8,627 nt of DNA from CAYVBJ01 sp964415185 (GTDB taxonomy: Bacteria > Bacteroidota > Rhodothermia > Balneolales > Balneolaceae), in assembly GCA_964415185.1 (NCBI GenBank), contig CAYPZI010000126.1:1-8627 (forward strand), given 5' to 3'. Below are positions 1 through 6,355 of the stretch, piece by piece. Every line of letters starts with the position of its first letter. The stretch's first letter is position 1. The notes under the pieces were generated by a model. It searched no databases. It saw only the letters and a program-made list of their open reading frames with translations, and was not told where the DNA came from. The position numbers were made by a program, and so were the translations under genes.

Positions 1-277
1 CTCGTCATTGATTTGATTAACTCTCGGAGCTGCCCTGAAGGTATAAAAGCCCGGGGCGGCAAAGGTGGTGTCGGTTGTCATTTCAAGCGGTTTAACGTTG
101 ACCGTAAACGGCTTTACATGCCATTGCATTTCAAGTGTTTCTCCCGCATTGATGGTATGGTGACCAATAACACCCAAACAGCCGGATGACAAGTTGATCG
201 GCAATGGAATCCGAATCCTGTTCTACGGTATCGCACCCCGTTCCGATCAGACCGGTCATTAACGACAGTGAAATCAC
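1..277 (-). pseudogene. small lipoprotein, frameshifted and cut by the left window edge
   Basis: Two overlapping minus-strand frames together read as one lipoprotein. The first, open from about 289 to a stop at 131-133, encodes a hydrophobic leader ending in a lipobox-like LIGTGC, then an acidic linker (DTVEQDSDS). The second, open from 222 to the left edge after a stop at 223-225, encodes the mature part, reading IPLPINLSSGCLGVIGHH, then INAGETLEMQW and APGFYTFRA. That pattern (PGE-like turn, aromatic strand, PG-Y-T-RA strand) recalls small secreted beta-sandwich domains such as BsuPI-like proteins, but this is only a resemblance. The frames join if one base is skipped, probably between 196 and 222. 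The start is unclear: GTG at 275-277 gives a leader without a positive charge. It lies just downstream of the propeller gene and is probably co-transcribed. It may be a true pseudogene or an assembly/sequencing indel. The C-terminus is outside the window. Confidence 0.6.
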
Positions 278-285
278 TAAAAAAA

Positions 286-1440
286 CTATTCACTCATTTC
301 TTCAAGCCTGAAACGGGCTACATATTGTTCATCAAAATCTCCTTTTATGGTAGCCCAGACAAATTCATCTTTCGCATCCTCAAACTTTGCGTCTAACGGG
401 AGTATTACAGTACCGTAAAAAGTGCCGTCAGGTAAAAAAACATCGAATGTCGGGGGTTCCCACCATCTGCTTTCAGGACCATAATGCGGTCCTATATTTT
501 GCTCTGTATAAATGGCTTCCACATATTTTTTGATCCATATTCTGCCCTGTGAATCAGTCAAAATTTCTTTGTAGGGCGGTTTTACATCCGGGACAACGTT
601 ATTGACACCATAATACTTTACCCAGGCTTCCCATTGCTTTTTCTCTTCCGGTTTTACGTTTACCGGAGTATATTCCCATTCTATTATTATGGAATCTGAA
701 TCCACATCATTTATTTGAAATGAATAGCTATCATTTCTGCCGGTTATAAGATGCCCCCTGGCACTCAAAGTGGAAAACGGCCATTCAATAAAAGCATGGG
801 CTCTGCCTGAAGCTGTAAATAATACAAAGGTCTGTTCCCTTACTTCTTCATCGAGAGGAACTTCAATAGTATCTTTTAATTCTCCTTTTTCTGATATTTT
901 TAACCATCCAATTTTCCAGTTAGGCATGTCAGGGGTGTTTTTCAAAACGGTTTTGACATAAAAATTATCGTTATGATCCACTTCAAAAACTTCAGCCGAG
1001 TGAAGTGAACTGTTTACAATATGGCTTACTACAAAATTCCCTTCCGTACTATAAACACTAACCCTGGTATTATTTTGATCCCATAATGCCAGCCGTCCGT
1101 CAGGAAAAGTTTTCATACCTCCCAATGTCAGGTATTCGCCGGGTCCACGGCCTTTTTTGCCGACATTTCTTATAAATTTTCCTCCCTGATCATACATTCT
1201 GATTACAGGCACCTGAGGGTCTGAAACAAAAATGACACCATTTTTACCAACTGCTACATGATTTATGATTCCGAATACGTATTCGTCTTCACCCTCTAAA
1301 CGGCCAATTCGAATTTCCTCTATTGTTTGGAAAACTCTGTTCGCCGGTTGTTTTTCCGTACGTTGCCCGCTTTCACATTGCTGGAATATAAATGGCAATG
1401 CAATCAGAGAAAATAAAAATATGGGACGGTTTTGAATCAT
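286..1440 (-). CDS. 6-bladed beta-propeller (NHL-repeat) exported protein, probable lipoprotein
   Basis: The 384-residue protein opens with a hydrophobic leader (residues 6-19, IFLFSLIALPFIF) followed by QQC, so Cys22 may be lipidated; Gln at -1 is not a canonical lipobox. Propeller repeats follow. The clearest are residues 61-93 (HVAVGKNGVIFVSD, then VIRMYDQGGKFIRNVG) and 107-135 (GGMKTFPDGRLALWD, then RVSVYSTEGNF), separated by the GKKGRGPGEY loop typical of Bacteroidota 6-bladed beta-propeller proteins. A late repeat is visible near TDSQGRIWIKKY. Such proteins are secreted or surface-anchored and mostly of unknown function; NHL propellers usually bind ligands or proteins and no catalytic residues are evident. 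It starts at ATG 1438-1440 beside the long 1441-1789 gap, which should hold its promoter. The frameshifted lipoprotein follows almost directly, suggesting a two-gene unit. The family call is firm; the role is unknown. Confidence 0.85.
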   Translation of the reverse strand: MIQNRPIFLFSLIALPFIFQQCESGQRTEKQPANRVFQTIEEIRIGRLEGEDEYVFGIINHVAVGKNGVIFVSDPQVPVIRMYDQGGKFIRNVGKKGRGPGEYLTLGGMKTFPDGRLALWDQNNTRVSVYSTEGNFVVSHIVNSSLHSAEVFEVDHNDNFYVKTVLKNTPDMPNWKIGWLKISEKGELKDTIEVPLDEEVREQTFVLFTASGRAHAFIEWPFSTLSARGHLITGRNDSYSFQINDVDSDSIIIEWEYTPVNVKPEEKKQWEAWVKYYGVNNVVPDVKPPYKEILTDSQGRIWIKKYVEAIYTEQNIGPHYGPESRWWEPPTFDVFLPDGTFYGTVILPLDAKFEDAKDEFVWATIKGDFDEQYVARFRLEEMSE

Positions 1441-1789
1441 CTTACATTGAAATCCGCTTCAAATTTTGAAAGCAATTGACATTAAGTAAAACAAAACATT
1501 TTAAATCCGCAACAAAAGCCTGAACGGTTTAAACAGCCCGGGATCGATTGTTCAACATACGCCATTTCATCTCAGACATGAAACTATTCATATTTAACCT
1601 ATTTCAGAGGGTTGGGTTTTGAGATTCACGAAAATCTATATTGCTATATTCAAGAAAAATAATTCCTGAAGAATTTAAAAATCCCAAATATGAAAAGGTC
1701 TTCAAGTTTGGTATCGAAATTTTAATTATTATGAGTATAAGAGGTATTCAAATATTTATTTTTAAACTTAACTACTAACAGTAGATCAT
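1441..1789. other. AT-rich divergent intergenic region, no gene seen
   Basis: This 349-base gap separates the minus-strand propeller gene from the plus-strand DoxX-like gene, so it should carry both promoters. I could not find a convincing Bacteroidota-type promoter (TTTG / TAnnTTTG) for either gene. The only structure I can point to is a short inverted repeat, TTCAAA-T-TTTGAA at 1458-1470, about 18-30 bases upstream of the propeller start. It could be an operator or 5'-leader element, or chance in AT-rich DNA. Short open frames here (for example 14 codons at 1578-1622) have no supporting features. Confidence 0.6.
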
Positions 1790-2152
1790 ATGGAGTACCT
1801 GGAAATAGCACTAAAAATAATTATCGGGTTAAGTATATTGAATGTGTGGCTGATACGTGCCAATAAATCAACGGCCTGGAGAGGCGGTGATGCAAGTAAT
1901 ATCAGAGAAGAGTTTCGTGCATACGGACTCCCAAAGTGGTTTATGTATGTAATTGGAACACTCAAAGTAATTTTAGCACTGATGCTGCTGGCTTCAATTT
2001 TTTATTCGCAGGTTGAGCTTATCGCCGCTTACGGGATCGCGTTCCTGATGCTGGGTGCCGTATTTATGCATTTTAAAATTGGTGATCCTTTAAAGAAAGC
2101 ACTGCCTGCTTTTACTTTTTTGATATTATCGCTCGCAGTTGTTTTTATTTGA
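1790..2152 (+). CDS. DoxX-like small integral membrane protein
   Basis: The 120-residue protein has four predicted membrane segments (about residues 4-22, 50-70, 73-95 and 103-120), the usual size and topology of the DoxX-like family. Characteristic stretches are AWRGGD near residue 30, EFRAYGLPKWFMYVIGTLK, the small-residue-rich third helix AAYGIAFLMLGAVFMHFKIGD, and a final PAFTFLILSLA helix. Members lie in the inner membrane; their biochemical role is unsettled, and the DoxX name comes from an archaeal thiosulfate:quinone oxidoreductase subunit, which need not apply here. ATG at 1790 is the first start in the frame, without a clear Shine-Dalgarno sequence, as is common in this phylum. It ends one base from the stop of an opposing gene with the same motif framework, so the two are probably distant paralogues. 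No operon partner is visible. Confidence 0.82.
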   Translation: MEYLEIALKIIIGLSILNVWLIRANKSTAWRGGDASNIREEFRAYGLPKWFMYVIGTLKVILALMLLASIFYSQVELIAAYGIAFLMLGAVFMHFKIGDPLKKALPAFTFLILSLAVVFI

Positions 2153-2153
2153 T

Positions 2154-2510
2154 TCAGGAAACATATTGGATATAGATCTTCCATGATATCCATCCGTTCA
2201 ATACCAAAAAAAGAAGTGACGGAGCGGACTCCCAGAATCCGTCCTTGATTTTCATCCTTACAAGAAAGGCCACAATCATCATTATTGCCAATCCTCCGGA
2301 TGCCATGATGCCAATGGCCGGAACAAATAGCCCAGTGACCAGTCCCGCTGATCCCAATAGCTGCAAAGCGCCGGTCAAGAGGCGTTGTGAGTCTGGCAAG
2401 CCAAATCGTTTGAACTCCAGAGCCATTGCAGGTGACATAAAACACTGTAATCCGTATAAAAGAAAGAAGATTGCATCAAGAATTATGATGATCTGCAGGA
2501 AAATGCTCAA
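2154..2510 (-). CDS. DoxX-like small integral membrane protein, convergent paralogue
   Basis: The 118-residue protein also has four hydrophobic segments (about residues 3-22, 42-64, 66-85 and 95-115). It shares a scaffold with the facing gene: FKRFGLP against FRAYGLP, then G-x-L in helix 2, A-x-x-G-x-A-x-x-M in helix 3, MKIKD against FKIGD, and P-x-x-x-FL-x-L in helix 4. This supports membership of the DoxX-like family. The frame has a stop (TAA) shortly upstream, and the first usable start is TTG at 2508-2510; no ATG gives a full first helix, so translation probably starts at this rare codon or the N-terminus is slightly misjudged. No Shine-Dalgarno sequence is seen. Its promoter should lie in the 177-base gap at 2511-2687, since the next minus-strand gene upstream is not tightly linked. 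The role is unknown. Confidence 0.78.
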   Translation of the reverse strand: MSIFLQIIIILDAIFFLLYGLQCFMSPAMALEFKRFGLPDSQRLLTGALQLLGSAGLVTGLFVPAIGIMASGGLAIMMIVAFLVRMKIKDGFWESAPSLLFLVLNGWISWKIYIQYVS

Positions 2511-2687
2511 ATCATATTAAGAAAAAGGTTATTGATAAATCTGTTTTAACACAACTATGATGTAGCTGTTTTGAGAGTTTAAGGATTTAAAACAAGGAAT
2601 CAATATAACTCAAATAAAATCAAGGGAAAATAAAGTAGCCGATTTTTATTTATAATGAACCAAATTTTATCCTGCTTACGGCAATCA

Positions 2688-3128
2688 TTAAGCCATAAAA
2701 ACCATCCTCACCAGCCATAATCCAAGCAACGCTTTTATACTCCATAACAGGGTACGGATCCAGTTGCCTTTGACTAATGAGTTAATCAATGGCTCATCTT
2801 TGCCCGATGCCAGCCGGTTGTGAATGGGCACCTGAACTGAGAAGGTGGTGATCCACAAAGCCAAAACCAACAGCAGGGAAGGCCAGGTGATAAGTTTCGG
2901 CAGGTCATCTATGAAAACCCAGGCGATGGCCGTTGCCAGTTCAAGCAGCATTACCGGGACTACTACGAATGAAATACTGCGTGTGTGGAAGCGGTGAAAG
3001 CCGGGAAATTGATCACCGTGAATATAATGGAATGACGGGTAGTGCAGAAGTTGTACAATCCAGATAACTCCTGCCATGACAAGGCTGCTTGCGGCACCGG
3101 CAAGAATTGTAATCATTGTAATATCCAT
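2688..3128 (-). CDS. conserved histidine-rich four-helix membrane protein of unknown function
   Basis: The 146-residue protein has four hydrophobic segments: about residues 5-27, 51-73, 81-98 and 124-144. The most striking region follows helix 1, where His29, His34, His37, His45 and His48 cluster around HYPSFHYIHGD and PGFHRFHTRSISFVV. A second conserved-looking block is VQVPIHNRLASGKDEP, with His103, then LVKGNWIRTLLW. I recognise the layout (hydrophobic-VQ-x-x-HYP, FHxxH, VPxMLLE, QVPxH, NWIRT-x-x-W) as a widespread uncharacterised membrane family, possibly related to DUF1772-like proteins, but I cannot name it firmly. The histidines could bind heme or a metal; that is inference. ATG at 3126-3128 is the chosen start, with Met5 an alternative. 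It is divergent from aspS with an 89-base gap, and no linked partner suggests a role. Confidence 0.75.
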   Translation of the reverse strand: MDITMITILAGAASSLVMAGVIWIVQLLHYPSFHYIHGDQFPGFHRFHTRSISFVVVPVMLLELATAIAWVFIDDLPKLITWPSLLLVLALWITTFSVQVPIHNRLASGKDEPLINSLVKGNWIRTLLWSIKALLGLWLVRMVFMA

Positions 3129-3217
3129 ATCAAAAGAGAGACAAGCGATTGGTTCGGATTATCTTTATTTTTACCGGCTTGAAACATAATCCTAATTTTT
3201 TGTAAAGTCACTATTTT
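3129..3217. promoter_or_regulatory. divergent promoter region between the His-rich membrane gene and aspS
   Basis: These 89 AT-rich bases must carry the start signals for both divergent genes. A TA-rich stretch at 3193-3202 (TAATTTTTTG) loosely resembles the Bacteroidota -7 element TAnnTTTG but has two extra bases and no clear -33 partner, so I do not call an exact promoter. No Shine-Dalgarno sequence precedes the aspS ATG, and no T-box or attenuator-like hairpin is evident. Confidence 0.4.
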
Positions 3218-4990
3218 ATGAGCTGGAGCCGTACCCACACCTGCGGAGAATTGTCCATAGCCAATAAAGATGAAAAGGTAACACTGAACGGATGGGTAGC
3301 CACCCGCCGCGACCTTGGCGGTTTGATCTTTATAGACCTGAGAGACCGCTATGGCATTACTCAAATTGTATTTGACGAACGGGATAAGGAAACCCATGAA
3401 ATTGCCGAACAGCTCCGTTCCGAATATGTGATTGGTGTCCGCGGACGGGTGATCAGGCGCAGTGAAGAGACCATCAACCCTGCAATGCCAACCGGCGAAA
3501 TTGAAGTAAGGGTTGATAAAATCCGGATCTATTCGAAAGCCGAGACGCCGCCTTTTGAAATCAAGGACGGTATCGCCACAAACGAAGAGACCCGGCTGCG
3601 CTACCGTTATCTCGATTTACGAAGGAATGAGCTGCAGAATAACCTGCTGCTCAGGTCTGCCGTCTACAAAACAACACGAAATTTCTATTACGAAAGGAAC
3701 TTTGCCGAGGTCGAGACCCCTGTCCTGATGCGCTCTACCCCCGAGGGCGCACGCGATTACCTGGTTCCGAGCCGTGTGAATCCGGGCAGGTTTTTTGCAC
3801 TTCCGCAAAGTCCGCAGACGTACAAGCAAATCCTGATGGTTGCCGGCATGGACCGCTATTTCCAGATCGTGAAATGCTTCCGGGATGAAGACCTCCGGGC
3901 CGACCGTCAGCCCGAGTTTACACAGATTGACGTGGAAATGTCGTTTGTGGATGAGGAGACCGTTTTCGATGTTCATGAGAAGCTGATGGCTGAACTTTGG
4001 CGTGAACATCTGGATAGAGAAATTGAATTGCCCTTTCTGCGAATGAGCTATGCGGATGCCATAACGAATTACGGATCCGATAAACCCGACACCCGTTTCG
4101 GCATGACGATCAGGGACTTGTCGGATATTGTCGAAGATTCCGAATTCAAGATTTTTCAGACAACCGTAAAAAAGGGCGGCAAAGTGCTGGCTATCCCGGT
4201 GCCGGGTAAAGGTGATATCGGAAGGGGAGCGGTTGACCGCCTTACCGAGGATGTAAAGCGACAGACCGGATCGGCCGGGATGATCTACATAAAAGTTCAG
4301 GATGAACTGTTTTGCAGCGTAGGTAAATTTTTGTCGGATGAAACCGTGGAAGAGATGGTGCAGCGCTCGGGTGCGGAAAAAGGCGATCTTGTCCTGATTC
4401 TGGCGGGACCGCAGCCGGATGTTTACAAACAGATGGGCACTCTCAGGCTGATGATGGGCAAAGAGCTGGATCTCATCGACAAAAAGAAAGATAATTTCCT
4501 TTGGGTCACCGGGTTTCCTCTTGTCGAGTGGGATAAGGATGAAGGCAGGTATTTTGCATTACACCATCCGTTTACATCGCCTGTTGAAGAGGATCTTCAT
4601 TTGCTCGAATCCGATCCAGCATCTGTTAAGGCGCGTGCTTACGACCTCGTGCTGAATGGAAGTGAAATCGGGGGCGGCTCTATCCGGATTCATGATCCGG
4701 AGGTACAGCAGAAGATGTTTTCCGTTCTCGGGATCGGAAAGCAGGAAGCCCGCGAGAAGTTCGGATTTTTGCTTGATGCGTTTAAATACGGTGCACCGCC
4801 ACACGGTGGTATTGCCTTCGGACTCGACCGGATCGTGATGCTGATGGCCGGTGCACAAAGCCTTCGTGATGTGATCGCATTTCCCAAAAACCAAAAAGCC
4901 CAAAGCCTGATGGACAACTGCCCCGACACGGTTGATAAAAAGCAACTGGATGAACTTCACATCAAGCTGAAAGACGATATCAAGGAATAG
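3218..4990 (+). CDS. aspS: aspartyl-tRNA synthetase (class II, bacterial type)
   Basis: This cytoplasmic enzyme attaches aspartate to tRNA-Asp using ATP. At 590 residues it has the full bacterial length. The N-terminal OB-fold anticodon-binding domain includes NGWVATRRDLGGLIFIDLRDR (residues 24-44). The class II core shows the aspartate/ATP-site QSPQ (197-200), motif 2 FRDE with LRADRQPEFTQID (221-238), and motif 3 FGLDR (534-538). The bacterial GAD insertion lies roughly between residues 285 and 420. The C-terminal AFPKNQKAQSLM is typical. Leu33 follows RRD where, as I recall, non-discriminating enzymes often carry His, so this AspRS is more likely specific for tRNA-Asp. The second discriminating position is less clear, with Glu where E. 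coli has Lys. No damage is seen. It is the first gene of a likely four-gene unit, followed by a permease after 14 bases. ATG 3218 begins the typical MSWSRTHTCGEL N-terminus. Confidence 0.98.
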   Translation: MSWSRTHTCGELSIANKDEKVTLNGWVATRRDLGGLIFIDLRDRYGITQIVFDERDKETHEIAEQLRSEYVIGVRGRVIRRSEETINPAMPTGEIEVRVDKIRIYSKAETPPFEIKDGIATNEETRLRYRYLDLRRNELQNNLLLRSAVYKTTRNFYYERNFAEVETPVLMRSTPEGARDYLVPSRVNPGRFFALPQSPQTYKQILMVAGMDRYFQIVKCFRDEDLRADRQPEFTQIDVEMSFVDEETVFDVHEKLMAELWREHLDREIELPFLRMSYADAITNYGSDKPDTRFGMTIRDLSDIVEDSEFKIFQTTVKKGGKVLAIPVPGKGDIGRGAVDRLTEDVKRQTGSAGMIYIKVQDELFCSVGKFLSDETVEEMVQRSGAEKGDLVLILAGPQPDVYKQMGTLRLMMGKELDLIDKKKDNFLWVTGFPLVEWDKDEGRYFALHHPFTSPVEEDLHLLESDPASVKARAYDLVLNGSEIGGGSIRIHDPEVQQKMFSVLGIGKQEAREKFGFLLDAFKYGAPPHGGIAFGLDRIVMLMAGAQSLRDVIAFPKNQKAQSLMDNCPDTVDKKQLDELHIKLKDDIKE

Positions 4991-4992
4991 CC

Positions 4993-4996
4993 GGAG
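4993..4996 (+). promoter_or_regulatory. Shine-Dalgarno (GGAG) for the permease
   Basis: GGAG lies 8 bases before the ATG at 5005, within the 14-base gap after aspS. It supports that start and separate ribosome loading within a shared transcript. Confidence 0.6.
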
Positions 4997-5004
4997 ATCG
5001 AAAA

Positions 5005-6339
5005 ATGGCGAAACCTGAAAAGCGTGTTGGGCTGTTTACGGCTGTTTCCCTGGTGATAGCTGCGATGGTGGGTACCGGAGTGTTTACAAGCCTGGGTTTC
5101 CAGGTGGTGTATATCGATTCCGTTTTTTCGATCATGATGCTTTGGGTGGTGGGCGGTATCACTGCTCTTTGCGGTGCTCTTGCCTATGGTGAATTGGGCG
5201 CCGCACTTCCGAGATCAGGCGGAGAATATCACCTGATGTCGCGCATCTATCACCCTGCTGCCGGTTTTCTTTCCGGATGGGTTTCGGCATTATTCGGATT
5301 CGCAGCCCCGGCAGCACTTGCTGCCATGGCTTTTGCCAGCTATTTCACTGTGGTCATCCCTGTCGGTTCGGAAACCCATCTTGCCGCAGGTATTGTTATC
5401 CTGATCGGGCTCGTCCATCTCTCAAGTATTAGAAGCAGTGCGCTTTTCCATGATTTTTTTACGGTAATAAAGCTTATCCTGATCCTGCTTTTTATCGGGG
5501 CTGCTTTTTTCGCGGAAACTTCGGTTGATTATACGGCGGTTCCCGTTATCGAAGACCTGGATTTGATTTTCAGTTCCGGATTTGCAATTTCGCTGGTCTT
5601 TGTATCTTATTCTTACACCGGCTGGAACAGTGCCGTTTACATCGTAAACGAGATCAAAGATCCGCAGAAAAATATGCCTCTTTCGCTTCTTTATGGCACT
5701 TTTCTTGTTATGATCTTGTACGTACTGTTGAATTTTGCCTTTCTTCATACCGTACCGGTTTCGGTACTTGAAGGTAAAATTGAAATCGGTTTCCTGTCTG
5801 CATCTGCCGTTTTTGGCCCCGGCGGTGCGGATATCATGTCGCTCGTGATAGCGATTCTTTTGATATCCACCTTGAGTGCATTTATCTTTATTGGTCCGCG
5901 TGTAACGGAAGTGATGGGTGAGGATTACCATATCCTGAAATTTTTAAAGAAACGGTCGTCAACCGGTGTGCCCGCCAATTCGATTATATTTCAGACGGTT
6001 ATTTCACTGTTTTTCATTTATACGTCCACATTCGAACAGGTTTTTATTTATGCAGGATTTACCCTGACACTCATCACCACAGTTACTGTGGCAGGAGTTT
6101 TCGTGCTTCGATACCGGGAACCGCATCTGAAGAGAGAATATAAGACGTGGGGCTATCCGTGGACACCGGCGCTGTTTCTGGCAGTGAATGGCTGGGTGAT
6201 GTTTTATATCGTTGTTGATAAACCGTTTGAATCGGTTGTGGGTTTGGTGATTGTTTTCTCAGGCTTGATTTTGTACTACATTAATCAGAAAATATCTTCC
6301 GACAGGGAGTACAATCGCAGATATAAATCAAACCAATAA
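5005..6339 (+). CDS. APC-superfamily amino-acid permease
   Basis: The 444-residue integral membrane protein probably imports or exchanges amino acids across the inner membrane. About 12 helices fit its length and hydrophobicity. Hallmarks of the APC fold are visible: the unwound first helix with AAMVGTGVF (about residues 19-27), the second-helix region GELGAALPRSGGEYHLMSRI, the sixth-helix SYTGWNSAVYIVNEIKDPQKNMP with conserved Trp and the acidic NEIKDP loop, and a C-terminal REPHLKREYKTWGYPWTP loop before the last helices. The pattern fits the broad AA_permease_2 group, closer to LAT-like transporters than to GABA or lysine permeases. Its substrate cannot be read from sequence; proximity to aspS does not prove aspartate. 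The tail is basic (SSDREYNRRYKSNQ). It follows aspS by 14 bases with its own ribosome site and is followed by the SAM hydrolase-like gene after 16 bases. Confidence 0.92.
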   Translation: MAKPEKRVGLFTAVSLVIAAMVGTGVFTSLGFQVVYIDSVFSIMMLWVVGGITALCGALAYGELGAALPRSGGEYHLMSRIYHPAAGFLSGWVSALFGFAAPAALAAMAFASYFTVVIPVGSETHLAAGIVILIGLVHLSSIRSSALFHDFFTVIKLILILLFIGAAFFAETSVDYTAVPVIEDLDLIFSSGFAISLVFVSYSYTGWNSAVYIVNEIKDPQKNMPLSLLYGTFLVMILYVLLNFAFLHTVPVSVLEGKIEIGFLSASAVFGPGGADIMSLVIAILLISTLSAFIFIGPRVTEVMGEDYHILKFLKKRSSTGVPANSIIFQTVISLFFIYTSTFEQVFIYAGFTLTLITTVTVAGVFVLRYREPHLKREYKTWGYPWTPALFLAVNGWVMFYIVVDKPFESVVGLVIVFSGLILYYINQKISSDREYNRRYKSNQ

Positions 6340-6340
6340 G

Positions 6341-6348
6341 AAGGGAAG
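6341..6348 (+). promoter_or_regulatory. purine-rich ribosome-binding site for the SAM hydrolase-like gene
   Basis: AAGGGAAG lies 7 bases before the ATG at 6356. It supports the upstream start, which includes the signal peptide, over the internal Met23 at 6422, which lacks a comparable site. Confidence 0.55.
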
Positions 6349-6355
6349 TAAACGG

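Noticed and set aside
1476..1505. TTGACA followed 18 bases later by TTTAAA on the plus strand, like a sigma-70 promoter.
   Set aside because: It is about 285 bases from the plus-strand gene, the phylum's main sigma factor uses other elements, and such matches arise easily in AT-rich DNA.
1578..1622. A 14-codon plus-strand frame (MKLFIFNLFQRVGF).
   Set aside because: It is too short, has no ribosome site and no recognisable peptide class.
2029..2445. A 138-codon minus-strand open frame across both DoxX-like genes.
   Set aside because: It overlaps two well-supported membrane proteins in other frames and its translation has no family features.
5422..5931. A 169-codon antisense frame rich in Lys/Arg inside the permease gene.
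   Set aside because: The permease has clear family motifs throughout; the basic composition is what antisense reading of hydrophobic codons yields.
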